Shown here piece by piece: positions 7,618-16,623 of a stretch of DNA of 64,000 nt. The translations under genes were made by a program, and so were the position numbers. The stretch lies in the NCBI RefSeq assembly GCF_900110105.1, contig NZ_FOCL01000020.1, positions 60,639 to 124,638 of the forward strand, read 5' to 3'. How positions within the stretch are numbered: the first letter of the stretch is position 1; each line of letters opens with the position of its first letter. This DNA comes from Mucilaginibacter gossypiicola. Lineage in GTDB: Bacteria > Bacteroidota > Bacteroidia > Sphingobacteriales > Sphingobacteriaceae. Under the pieces are notes generated by a model, which saw only the letters and a list, made by a program, of their open reading frames with translations, did no database searches and was not told where the DNA came from.

Positions 7618-9671
7618 GTAGCTTATTACCATATACCGATACCATCATCAGCTACACCATCGCAGCTGTGGCTTTGCCGTTGGTGGCCTCGCTGATCAAC
7701 TTTTGCCTGCCGGTAAAAAGTAAATTGGCAGGTTGGGTATCTACGCTGGCTATTTTGTTGGGCTGTGTATTCTCGGCTATGGTGTTTGCTGCAGTTTGGG
7801 ATCAGCAACCTCAGCATGTCCAAACCATGTGGTTTACTATTGGAACTACCAAAATTTTTGCGGGGATATTACTTAATAATCTTTCGGTGATGATGTTGCT
7901 GCTGGTATCACTGATCGCTTTGCCAGTACATATTTACTCTACTGCGTATATGAAGTATGACGACAGGTACAGTCGTTATTTTACTTACCTCAGCTTTTTC
8001 TGTTTCAGTATGCTGGGTTTGGTTGTGGTAGATAGTCTTGTGCTGTTCTACGCTTTCTGGGAGCTGGTGGGCTTTTCGTCATACCTATTAATCGGCTTTT
8101 GGTTCACTAAGGACAAAGCGGTACAGGCCAATAAAAAAGCCTTTATCATGAACCGTATTGGCGATATTGGTTTGCTAAGTGCTATCATTATCCTTTTTGC
8201 CAAATTCCATACTTTTGATATTGCCACACTTTTTATAAGCGATAACCTGGTATTTAAATCGGTTATCCATGACGGCTTATGGATCTCCGCCTCCGGGCAG
8301 ATCCCTGCTGTATGGCAATATGTTGCCTGTATAGGGGTATTTATGGCTGTGGCCGCTAAATCGGCACAGTTCCCATTACATACCTGGTTACCGGACGCAA
8401 TGGAGGGGCCTACTTCGGTCTCCGCATTGATTCACGCTGCTACCATGGTAGCGGCCGGTGTGTTTTTACTGGGTAGGGTTTACCCGCTGTTTACTGATAG
8501 TGAGTTGACCGTTTTGGCAGTTATCGGTTGTTTTACCGCGTTTATGGCGGCCACCATAGCGCTAACGCAAAATGATCTGAAACGCGTTTTGGCTTATTCA
8601 ACCATATCGCAACTGGGTTACATGATCCTGGCTATGGGAGTGGGAGCTTATGGTTCTTCTTTATTCCATTTAGCTACGCATGCTTTTTTTAAATGTTTGC
8701 TGTTTTTGGTAGCCGGTGTGGTGATCCACGAAATGCAGCATATCAAGGAGGAAAATGACCTGGATATCGACCCGCAGAATATCCAGTATATGGGTGGCCT
8801 GCGTAAAAAGCTGCCGCTAACATTTATTGTCGCAGTTGTTGGTTCGCTGGCGCTTATTGGCATTCCGCTTACATCGGGCTATCTGTCAAAAGACGGGATC
8901 CTGATCCAGGCTTTTGAATGGAGCGAGGGCAGAAGCGCATGGCTCAAACTGATTCCCGCAGGTGCATTGTTTACCAGCTGGCTTACGGCTTTTTATGTAT
9001 CAAGGCTGATAGTAAAAGTATTTTTCGGAGAGTTTCGTTTGTTAAAGAAATATCCCGAAATTAAACTTCATATCAGCGATGGTGGCTGGCAATACCGTGT
9101 TCCGTTGATATTACTGGCGGTTTGCAGCTTATTCCCGTTATTTTCGCTTAATCCTTTCTTTTATGAAAAAGCCTGGCTGTTCGAGAGCTTGAAGCCTGCC
9201 GAGTTCATGGCCCGCGAAAACATTTATCATACCATTATCCCCATAGGGGTAAACATTTTAAGCGTATTTGTGATCTACGCTGCCTATGCCATCTACGTAA
9301 AACAAAATACGTTCTCATTCCCGCAAACGGGCTTCTTTTACCGCTTATCTTATAATCAGTGGTATTTGGATAAGATATACAGAAAAGCGATTGTAAAGCC
9401 TATACTTGGTTTGGGTAAAACCTGCTTTTGGTTTGACAGGAATGTGATAGATGGTTTGATCCACTTAATTGAACGTACAAGCCGGATGGTTGCGAGCTTA
9501 ACAGCCTGGAGCGATAAGCACATTGTCGACGGATTTTTGCATTTAATGGCGGCATTAGTGCAAAGTATTGGCAATTTTGCACGTAAATTTCAAAATGGCA
9601 AGGTGCAGTATTACCTGTACAGTATGCTGCTCATTGTGTTGGTACTCTTTATTTTAAAAATACTGATCTGA
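7614..9671 (+). CDS. nuoL: NADH-quinone oxidoreductase subunit L
   Basis: The distal antiporter-like subunit of complex I, 685 residues, with many transmembrane helices. Family blocks are clear: F-W-E-L-V-G-F-S-S-Y-L-L-I-G-F-W (about 148-163), A-A-K-S-A-Q-F-P-L-H-T-W-L-P-D-A-M-E-G-P-T-S-V-S-A (about 247-270) and the C-terminal lateral helix and anchoring helix. Start is TTG 7614, overlapping the preceding stop as TTGA. Slightly longer than the E. coli protein (613), as is common in Bacteroidota. Confidence 0.95.
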   Translation: MSSLLPYTDTIISYTIAAVALPLVASLINFCLPVKSKLAGWVSTLAILLGCVFSAMVFAAVWDQQPQHVQTMWFTIGTTKIFAGILLNNLSVMMLLLVSLIALPVHIYSTAYMKYDDRYSRYFTYLSFFCFSMLGLVVVDSLVLFYAFWELVGFSSYLLIGFWFTKDKAVQANKKAFIMNRIGDIGLLSAIIILFAKFHTFDIATLFISDNLVFKSVIHDGLWISASGQIPAVWQYVACIGVFMAVAAKSAQFPLHTWLPDAMEGPTSVSALIHAATMVAAGVFLLGRVYPLFTDSELTVLAVIGCFTAFMAATIALTQNDLKRVLAYSTISQLGYMILAMGVGAYGSSLFHLATHAFFKCLLFLVAGVVIHEMQHIKEENDLDIDPQNIQYMGGLRKKLPLTFIVAVVGSLALIGIPLTSGYLSKDGILIQAFEWSEGRSAWLKLIPAGALFTSWLTAFYVSRLIVKVFFGEFRLLKKYPEIKLHISDGGWQYRVPLILLAVCSLFPLFSLNPFFYEKAWLFESLKPAEFMARENIYHTIIPIGVNILSVFVIYAAYAIYVKQNTFSFPQTGFFYRLSYNQWYLDKIYRKAIVKPILGLGKTCFWFDRNVIDGLIHLIERTSRMVASLTAWSDKHIVDGFLHLMAALVQSIGNFARKFQNGKVQYYLYSMLLIVLVLFILKILI

Positions 9672-9676
9672 ATTTA

Positions 9677-11281
9677 ATGAACCTGTTAACCCTACTCATA
9701 TTTATACCGGTACTGTTTGCGTTGGTGATCGTGTTGCTACCATCGTCGCAGCGGGGCAGTTTTAAGTATATTACGCTGCTGGCTACGCTTTTGCAGTTAG
9801 GAATCAGCATATATATATATATTAATTTCAAAACCGGGGCGGCTTCGGCGGGGATCAATCATGAAGATCAGTTTCAGTTTGTACAAAAGTTGCCATGGAT
9901 AGGTCTTAACCTGGGCAGCATGGGCAAACTGCAGATAGATTATTTTGTGGGGATAGACGGCATTTCGGTGACGTTATTAGTAATGTCGGCGCTGGTGATG
10001 GTGGTTGCTACGCTCGCCTCATGGGAAATCAAGAGCAATCTCAAAGGTTTCTTCCTGTTGTTTTTACTGTTAGATATGGCCGTGATGGGCGTATTCTGCG
10101 CGCTGGATTTCTTCTTGTTTTACCTGTTTTATGAGCTGATGTTACTGCCGCTTTATTTCCTGATTGGGATGTGGGGTGGCGTGCGCCGGGAGTATGCGGC
10201 CATCAAGTTTTTCCTGTATACCCTGTTTGGTTCGGTATTTATGTTACTGGTGATGGTAGGTTTATACCTATCTGTAAATGATCCGGCAACCGGCAGCCAT
10301 ACTTTTAATATCATCCAGATGATGAACCCAGCCAACTATGCTCCGGGTTCGGTATTTTCTGCTGCAGCGCATCAAACCATATTGGGGGTGCCTGCACGTA
10401 CGGTTGGCTTTGTGGTATTGTTTATTGCATTCGCTATTAAAGTGCCGGTTGTGCCTTTACATACCTGGCTGCCCGATGCACACGTTGAAGCACCTACACC
10501 GGTATCTATCATACTTGCGGGCGTGCTGCTTAAAATTGGTGGCTACGGTATTATCAGGATCTGCCTCGGGATTTTCCCGGAGATAGCTTCATCCGGTGCT
10601 TTCTGGCTTGGGTTGGTTGGTGTAGTTTCGATATTATACGGTGCCTGCAATGCGCTGGCCCAGCGCGATCTGAAACGGATGATCGCTTATTCATCTGTAT
10701 CGCACATGGGGTTTGTATTACTGGGTATAGCCTCGCAAACTGCCGAAGGTGTAAGCGGTGCGGTAATGCAGATGGTTAGCCATGGCTTTTTATCATCAAT
10801 GCTATTCTTTTTGGTGGGTGTGGTTTACAACCGCGTACACGACAGGGATATTTATCATTTCCGCGGATTGGGTACCCAGATGCCGCAATACACTGCCTTT
10901 GTGATGGTTGGTTTTTTTGCCTCCTTAGGTTTGCCTGGCTTTTCGGCATTTGTGGCCGAAGCATTTACACTGGCCGGCACATTTAAATCGCCAACGGTAA
11001 ATGGCTTGCTGCCATACTGGATGGCCATTTGCGGTTCGATAGGGATCTTATTAAGTGCTGCCTATTTCCTGTGGACATTGCAACGCATGTTCTTCGGAAA
11101 AGTATCGCTTAAAGGTGGCGAGGTTTGGAAAATAGCCCTCACCGATGTAAGTATTCGCGAAAAGCTGGCACTAATACCAATGGCTGCTGCGGCGCTTGCT
11201 TTAGGCTTGATGCCATCGTTGGTGTTTGGAAAAATCAATGATTCGGTACTGGCATTAATACAGTTTTTACAGGCTAAATAA
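9677..11281 (+). CDS. nuoM: NADH-quinone oxidoreductase subunit M
   Basis: Antiporter-like proton-pumping subunit, 534 residues. Characteristic blocks are F-Y-E-L-M-L-L-P-L-Y-F-L-I-G-M-W-G (about 150-166, with the pumping glutamate), K-V-P-V-V-P-L-H-T-W-L-P-D-A-H-V-E-A-P-T (about 255-274, with the key lysine) and R-D-L-K-R-M-I-A-Y-S-S-V-S-H-M-G. It starts 5 bases after nuoL. The next nuo gene is separated from it by a large exported-protein gene. Confidence 0.95.
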   Translation: MNLLTLLIFIPVLFALVIVLLPSSQRGSFKYITLLATLLQLGISIYIYINFKTGAASAGINHEDQFQFVQKLPWIGLNLGSMGKLQIDYFVGIDGISVTLLVMSALVMVVATLASWEIKSNLKGFFLLFLLLDMAVMGVFCALDFFLFYLFYELMLLPLYFLIGMWGGVRREYAAIKFFLYTLFGSVFMLLVMVGLYLSVNDPATGSHTFNIIQMMNPANYAPGSVFSAAAHQTILGVPARTVGFVVLFIAFAIKVPVVPLHTWLPDAHVEAPTPVSIILAGVLLKIGGYGIIRICLGIFPEIASSGAFWLGLVGVVSILYGACNALAQRDLKRMIAYSSVSHMGFVLLGIASQTAEGVSGAVMQMVSHGFLSSMLFFLVGVVYNRVHDRDIYHFRGLGTQMPQYTAFVMVGFFASLGLPGFSAFVAEAFTLAGTFKSPTVNGLLPYWMAICGSIGILLSAAYFLWTLQRMFFGKVSLKGGEVWKIALTDVSIREKLALIPMAAAALALGLMPSLVFGKINDSVLALIQFLQAK

Positions 11282-11408
11282 AAAAATAGTGTTTCAACAT
11301 AAATTCATTTATGGAAAAGTGCATGCCCCTGCATCTTTTATTTACGCTGCCCCCGGCAACCCGGGCATAAGCGAAATAACAGATGGTGTGTATTTAACCG
11401 AAGGAATT

Positions 11409-13274
11409 ATGTTTAAAAAATTATCTATCGCCGCAGCATTATTTTTTATTGCTGCAGCAACAAGGGCCGACGAAGGCCAGAAGGTAGCCTCCAAAGTTCA
11501 AAAAGTAACCGTGTTTTTAAACGGGGCACAGGTGAGCCGTACAGCGTTGGTGAATATCAATCCCGGCACCTCAACGCTGGTATTTGAAAACCTGTCGCCG
11601 GGTATTGATGTGCAAAGTATTCAGGTAAATGCCGGTGGCGATTTTACTATTCTTTCGGTTAACCACGAGCTTGATTTTGCCGATAACGACATCAGGCAGA
11701 AAAATATTCAGGCTATTGAGGCAAAACAAAAACTGGTAAGGAATAAGATTGCGTTGCAAAACAATATGCTCTCCATATACCAGGAAGAAGCAAATACCTT
11801 AGCTAAAAATCCAATAAGCAACGGTACCAATGTTGCTTTGGATCCAGTTAAGCTGAAACAGACGCTCGATTTTCAGACAGCCCGTTTAAACGAGATCAAA
11901 AAGAACCAGCAGGTGGTTAATGACCAGATTGACCTGCTTAACGACGAACTGCAAGGTTATGACAAGCAAATTGCCGAAATTAACAGGGCAGGTGTTAAAA
12001 CTACCAGCAATGTTTTGGTGACTGTATCATCAAAAGCCCCGTTACAGGCAAACTTTACTTTAAGCTACCTGGTGCGAAACGCGAGTTGGTTCCCTACCTA
12101 CGATATTCGTGCTAAAAACGTAAACAGCCCAATAACTATTGTTTACAAAGCTAACGTATCACAAAAAACCGGTGAGGACTGGAAAAGTGCCAAGCTTACC
12201 TTATCAACGGGTAACCCAGCGGTAAATGGGGCCAAGCCCGAGCTTACACCTACCTATCTTAACTTTGGTATGTATTACTCCGGGGCTACCGCCTCTTTAA
12301 CCAAGGTGATGGGCAGGGTAGTAGCCGGTGATGATGGTCAGGCTTTACCGGGCGTTGCCATTCGCGTAAAAGGAACGTCAATAGGGGCGGTAAGCGACGC
12401 AGGCGGGAATTACAGCATTCAGCTACCTAATGTTAATGCAGTACTTACTTACAGCTTTGTAGGCTATGAAACCATAGAAAGGCAGGCTAACACACCATTG
12501 ATCAACGTGGCGCTAAACCCATCTTCAAAACAGCTTAATGAAGTAGTTGTAGTTGGATATGGTTTTTCATCCGATTACAGAAGTGAGAGTACGGGCGCTG
12601 TTTCTGTAATAAAATCAAAGGCTTTGGTTAGCACTGTTCCCATTGAAGTAAAAAAAGAAGAGAATCAGACCAATATTGAGTTTAACATCGCCAACCCTTA
12701 TACGGTGCCAAGCGATGGTAAACAATATGCCGTTGAAATTAGCCAATATAATATTGATGCTACTTATCAGTATTATGTAGCGCCTAAACTGAGTACTGAT
12801 GTGTTCCTGACAGCGCAGCTTACCAACTGGAATAAATACAGTTTCCTATCTGGCGAGGCCAACTTGTTTTTTGAAGGAACATACATTGGCAAGTCGCTGA
12901 TTAATACCGATGCTACTACCGATACGCTGAACCTTTCGTTAGGAACAGATAAAAATATTGTAGTTACCCGTACACTGGAAAAAGGTTTGGTTATGCGCCA
13001 GTCATCAGGCTCCAACCAAAAGGAAACCCGCAATTGGCTTATCGACGTAAAAAACAGGAAAAGCCAGCCTGTTAATTTGTTAGTTGAAGACCAGGTACCG
13101 GTTTCGCAAAATAAAGATATCGAAGTAGAGGCGCAGGAAACATCTGGCGCAAAACCTGATGTAACAACAGGAAAGATTTCATGGAATTTCATGCTAAATT
13201 CGCTCGATGAAAAGAAGGTGAAACTGAAATACCAGGTTAAATACCCCAAAAATCAATCAGTAATAGTACAATAA
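11409..13274 (+). CDS. DUF4139 (MuiA-like) envelope protein with inserted SusC-like module
   Basis: A 621-residue protein with a signal peptide (1-20). It has an N-terminal DUF4140-like strand region (V-T-V-F-L-N-G-A-Q-V, about 33-42), a coiled coil (about 100-195), and a DUF4139 domain opening near 205 (L-S-Y-L-V-R-N-A-S-W-F-P-T-Y-D-I-R). This domain is interrupted at about 300-410 by a carboxypeptidase-regulatory-like domain (G-R-V-V-A...L-P-G-V-A-I-R-V-K-G-T) and N-E-V-V-V-V-G-Y-G, the signature of SusC N-termini, then resumes. Start chosen at ATG 11409 because of an AAGGA site and the signal peptide, not the GTG 40 codons upstream. Function unknown; E. coli-type names such as mucoidy inhibitor are not evidence of role. 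Confidence 0.85.
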   Translation: MFKKLSIAAALFFIAAATRADEGQKVASKVQKVTVFLNGAQVSRTALVNINPGTSTLVFENLSPGIDVQSIQVNAGGDFTILSVNHELDFADNDIRQKNIQAIEAKQKLVRNKIALQNNMLSIYQEEANTLAKNPISNGTNVALDPVKLKQTLDFQTARLNEIKKNQQVVNDQIDLLNDELQGYDKQIAEINRAGVKTTSNVLVTVSSKAPLQANFTLSYLVRNASWFPTYDIRAKNVNSPITIVYKANVSQKTGEDWKSAKLTLSTGNPAVNGAKPELTPTYLNFGMYYSGATASLTKVMGRVVAGDDGQALPGVAIRVKGTSIGAVSDAGGNYSIQLPNVNAVLTYSFVGYETIERQANTPLINVALNPSSKQLNEVVVVGYGFSSDYRSESTGAVSVIKSKALVSTVPIEVKKEENQTNIEFNIANPYTVPSDGKQYAVEISQYNIDATYQYYVAPKLSTDVFLTAQLTNWNKYSFLSGEANLFFEGTYIGKSLINTDATTDTLNLSLGTDKNIVVTRTLEKGLVMRQSSGSNQKETRNWLIDVKNRKSQPVNLLVEDQVPVSQNKDIEVEAQETSGAKPDVTTGKISWNFMLNSLDEKKVKLKYQVKYPKNQSVIVQ

Positions 13275-13281
13275 AATATAA

Positions 13282-14775
13282 ATGCACGATCTGCTCCCCC
13301 ATATATCAGCTCAGTTAACCAATGTTTTTGGCAGTATTCCCTATTTCATGCCCGAAATTTATCTGACAGTGCTGTTTTTGGTAGTGCTGATAACCGACCT
13401 GATATTTGGGCGCAGATCTGTAAGGCTTTGCAAAATAGTAGCCTGCACCGGCTTGCTGCTTGTTTTGTTTAAAGATCTGCAGCAGGTAGCCCTGATTCTT
13501 GATGGCGACCACGTTATTTTCGGCAGCATGTTACTGCTCAGGCGCTCAACAGTGTTTTTTAAGATCATTATCGACCTGCTCTCATTCATCCTGCTGTTGA
13601 ATTTTACCTGGGATGATAAGCTGAAGGGGCACCCAAAAGGCATATCCGATCTTTATACCATTTCTATTGCATCTATTTTAGGCCTGCATTTAATGGCTAT
13701 GGCTATTAACCTGCTATCGGTTTACCTTGCTATCGAGATGGTATCAGTAGCATCCTATTTAATGGTGGCTTATCGCTCAGAAACAGCTTTAAGCACCGAG
13801 GCCGGTTTAAAGTATGTGCTGTTCGGTGCGGCATCATCGGCTGTTATGTTGTATGGAATTTCATTATTGTATGGTTTCAGCGGTTCGATCGATCTGTTGG
13901 CCATTGTACAACAGTTGCCAAATGTAAACCCGGTAAGTGTATCATTTGCTTTAGTACTGGTGTTGATAGGCATCGGCTTTAAGCTTTCATTTATGCCCAT
14001 GCATTTCTGGGTGCCGGATGTATACCAGGGTGCGCCAACGCCGGTTACAGCATATCTCTCAACTGTACCTAAAATAGCAGCTTTTGCGCTACTGGTTAAT
14101 GTGATGCCGCTGTTCCTGTTCTCGGCAGATTGGAAAGGGATTGATTTTGGAATACTATTGTCAGCTATCGGGATCATCACCATGATAGCCGGAAACTTTG
14201 CGGCTGTTTTACAAAGCAATGTGAAAAGGATGCTGGCTTATTCAAGTATTGGCCATACGGGTTTTGCTTTAATGGCCGTAGTTACCTTTAATGTGCAGGG
14301 GCTATCGTCACTTACCTACTATCTTGCCGTATATGCCTTGGCAAATATTGGGGCTCTGGCGCTTGCATCGTATTTTAGCAATATTGTTGATGCCGAAGAT
14401 GTAGAAAATTACAAAGGTTTGGGCTTAAAATACCCGGCGGCTTCGGTTTGTTTTGTAATTATCCTCATTTCCCTCACCGGAATTCCGGTTACAGTCGGTT
14501 TTACCGGTAAACTATTTGTTTTTTCGGCAGTTTATAGTGCATATGAGCAAACACACAGCATTTGGTTGATGGCTTTGATGATAACCGGGGCGTTAACCAC
14601 GGTGGTGTCGTTGTTTTATTACCTTAAAATTCCTTTGTATTTATTTCTGAAAAGAACAGAAAACGCTGAAGTTGCCAGCGAAAGGTCGTATAATTTACTT
14701 GTTTTAGCTATTGTTATTAGTTTTCTGCTCGTTTTATTAGGGATTTTCCCGAATTCTATCCTGAAATATCTATAG
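13282..14775 (+). CDS. nuoN: NADH-quinone oxidoreductase subunit N
   Basis: Antiporter-like membrane subunit next to NuoK, 497 residues. Seen: L-L-S-V-Y-L-A-I-E-M-V-S-V-A-S-Y (about 140-155, pumping glutamate), F-K-L-S-F-M-P-M-H-F-W-V-P-D-V-Y-Q-G-A-P-T-P-V (about 233-255, key lysine) and V-K-R-M-L-A-Y-S-S-I-G-H-T-G. It starts 7 bases after the DUF4139 gene and ends the cluster. No clear terminator follows; the 95-base gap to the next gene is T-rich. Confidence 0.95.
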   Translation: MHDLLPHISAQLTNVFGSIPYFMPEIYLTVLFLVVLITDLIFGRRSVRLCKIVACTGLLLVLFKDLQQVALILDGDHVIFGSMLLLRRSTVFFKIIIDLLSFILLLNFTWDDKLKGHPKGISDLYTISIASILGLHLMAMAINLLSVYLAIEMVSVASYLMVAYRSETALSTEAGLKYVLFGAASSAVMLYGISLLYGFSGSIDLLAIVQQLPNVNPVSVSFALVLVLIGIGFKLSFMPMHFWVPDVYQGAPTPVTAYLSTVPKIAAFALLVNVMPLFLFSADWKGIDFGILLSAIGIITMIAGNFAAVLQSNVKRMLAYSSIGHTGFALMAVVTFNVQGLSSLTYYLAVYALANIGALALASYFSNIVDAEDVENYKGLGLKYPAASVCFVIILISLTGIPVTVGFTGKLFVFSAVYSAYEQTHSIWLMALMITGALTTVVSLFYYLKIPLYLFLKRTENAEVASERSYNLLVLAIVISFLLVLLGIFPNSILKYL

Positions 14776-14870
14776 TTGTTGTTTTTTTTAATAAAAGTGA
14801 ATTAGTTTCTTTTGTTTTTAGAAAAAACACTAACTTTCATGCCGATTTAAAACATATTTTTTCTGAATAC

Positions 14871-16178
14871 ATGAAGAGGTATTTCCCTTTTTTTCTGATC
14901 TTAATTATACTTTCCCTTACTTTCATTTTTCCGTCGGTTGATTATAAGGATACCGGTCATCCCAATTTTAATACGGGTGATATTGCCTGGATGCTGATGT
15001 CGACGGCGCTGGTTTTGATCATGACTCCGGGTCTCGCGTTTTTTTACGGCGGTATGGTCAACAAAAAGAACGTAATCTCAACCATGCTGCAAAGCATTGT
15101 TTGTATGGTGATCATTACGGTAATGTGGGGCATTTTTGGTTTCAGCTTAGCTTTTGGCGATAGCTTTTACGGGATTATCGGTAATCCATCAACCTATTTC
15201 ATGATGAAAGGGATGCTGGGTAACGCAACCTGGAAAGCGGCGCCAACTATCCCGCTGTTGTTATTTGCTATGTACCAGTTAAAATTCGCCATTATTACGC
15301 CGGCGCTTATCACAGGTGCTTTTGCCGAGCGGATCCGTTTTAACTCGTACATTATTTTCCTTGTACTGTTTTCTATTTTCATATTCTCGCCGCTGGCACA
15401 TTGCACCTGGCACCCGGATGGCATATTAGCTAAATTTGGTGTGCTTGACTTTGCAGGTGGCACGGTAGTGCACATGTCGGCCGGATGGGCTGCCTTGGCA
15501 TCTGCATTATACTTAAAGCGCCGTAATGAGGCTAACCATGCACCCGCCCGTATTACTTATGTAATGATAGGTACTGGTTTGCTGTGGTTTGGCTGGTTCG
15601 GTTTCAATGCAGGTTCAGCTTTCGGCGCTAATGCTTTGGCGGTTACTGCTCTGGCAACCAGTACAACTGCTTCGGCGGCTGCAGGTGTTACCTGGATCTT
15701 TTTTGATATGTTGCTTGGCCGCAAACCATCGGCAATGGGTACCTGTATTGGTGCAGTTGTGGGTTTAGTGGCTATTACACCGGCTGCGGGCTTTGTATCA
15801 GTACCACACTCGCTGGCTATCGGCATCATATCGGCGGTGGTGAGTAACCTGGTGGTTGAATGGCGCACTCGTACTTCAATTGATGATACGCTCGACGTAT
15901 TCCCCTGCCATGGTGTAGGCGGTATGGTTGGTATGTTATTGACAGGTGTATTTGCCAGTCAACAAGTTAACCATGGTAATACAACAGGTAATGGCTTATT
16001 TTTTGGAGAAACCCATCTTTTCATTGTACAACTCGTAGCACTTGTGTGCGTATCTATATTCGCTTTCTTTGGCTCACTGCTATTATTGAAGATCACCGAC
16101 ATGATCTCGCCATTAAGAGTATCTGCCGAGGAAGAGGAGCAGGGCCTTGATATCAGTCAGCACGGCGAAAAATTATAA
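14871..16178 (+). CDS. amtB: Ammonium transporter, Amt family
   Basis: Trimeric ammonium channel of the inner membrane, 435 residues, about 11-12 helices with an N-terminal signal-like helix. Motifs: A-F-F-Y-G-G-M-V-N-K-K-N (about 57-68), F-A-G-G-T-V-V-H-M-S-A-G (about 198-209, first pore histidine) and F-P-C-H-G-V-G-G-M-V-G (about 344-354, second pore histidine). No P-II (glnK) gene is adjacent, unlike the common amtB-glnK pair. A strong terminator follows. Confidence 0.95.
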   Translation: MKRYFPFFLILIILSLTFIFPSVDYKDTGHPNFNTGDIAWMLMSTALVLIMTPGLAFFYGGMVNKKNVISTMLQSIVCMVIITVMWGIFGFSLAFGDSFYGIIGNPSTYFMMKGMLGNATWKAAPTIPLLLFAMYQLKFAIITPALITGAFAERIRFNSYIIFLVLFSIFIFSPLAHCTWHPDGILAKFGVLDFAGGTVVHMSAGWAALASALYLKRRNEANHAPARITYVMIGTGLLWFGWFGFNAGSAFGANALAVTALATSTTASAAAGVTWIFFDMLLGRKPSAMGTCIGAVVGLVAITPAAGFVSVPHSLAIGIISAVVSNLVVEWRTRTSIDDTLDVFPCHGVGGMVGMLLTGVFASQQVNHGNTTGNGLFFGETHLFIVQLVALVCVSIFAFFGSLLLLKITDMISPLRVSAEEEEQGLDISQHGEKL

Positions 16179-16214
16179 TAATACTTTCAAACCAATCAAT
16201 TAACCTAAGAAACT

Positions 16215-16239
16215 TCCGGCCCGAAAGGCCGGATTTTTT
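16215..16239 (+). terminator. Intrinsic terminator after amtB
   Basis: TCCGGCC-CGAAA-GGCCGGA perfect seven-base stem followed by TTTTTT. Confidence 0.9.
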
Positions 16240-16456
16240 GTTTTAAGAGCAAAATACTTTATTGTCTTAGCTCAAGTTTTGTGGGATGGAATAAGCGTTG
16301 GATAACTTGGGCTGCGGGGTCACAAGTCGGCCCGGCACCGGCCTGTACTCAAGACTTGCGCCAAAAAAAGGTGTGGTAAGCGTGGACGCTTACTGCTGGA
16401 ATGGCACAAGCGAAAGACGCTTGTACCTGCGAAAGGTGTAAAAACAAAGCAAATCG
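16240..16456. other. Gene-free convergent spacer amtB/kup
   Basis: No gene. It contains short dyads AAGCGTGGACGCTT (about 16379-16392) and CAAGCGAAAGACGCTTG (about 16409-16425), and pieces such as CAAGACTTGCGCC that recur near 3978 and 57651, so this looks like repeat debris. Confidence 0.5.
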
Positions 16457-16538
16457 GTCATTGCGAGCGCAGCGTGGCAATCGCACGCCGTACAGGGCGG
16501 CTATGCCTCCGTGCGGTTGCTTCGTACCTCGCAATGAC
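16457..16538. repeat. GTCATTGCGAG palindrome family, copy B
   Basis: GTCATTGCGAG at the left and CTCGCAATGAC at the right, with inner arms TGGCAATCGCAC and GTGCGGTTGCTTCG. It lies between the convergent amtB and kup genes. Confidence 0.85.
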
Positions 16539-16553
16539 ATGGTTTTAGGTTAA

Positions 16554-16593
16554 ATTAAAAAAATAAACCCCTCTCTGCAAAGCAAAGAGGGGT
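16554..16593 (-). terminator. Terminator of kup
   Basis: Read on the minus strand: CCCCTCTTTGC-TTT-GCAGAGAGGGG followed by TTTATTTTTTT. It lies 31 bases past the kup stop. Confidence 0.85.
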
Positions 16594-16623
16594 AACACGC
16601 GCGCGACGTTGGGTGAATGCTTT

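Noticed and set aside
11289..11408. GTG-initiated N-terminal extension of the DUF4139 protein
   Set aside because: ATG 11409 has an AAGGA site and directly starts a signal peptide; the extra 40 residues look like untranslated leader.
12773..13249. Minus-strand open frame of 158 codons over the DUF4139 gene
   Set aside because: Antisense shadow with Ser/Phe-rich composition; the plus-strand gene has a signal peptide and domains.
13770..14219. Minus-strand open frame of 149 codons over nuoN
   Set aside because: Antisense to conserved antiporter sequence; no start context or motif.
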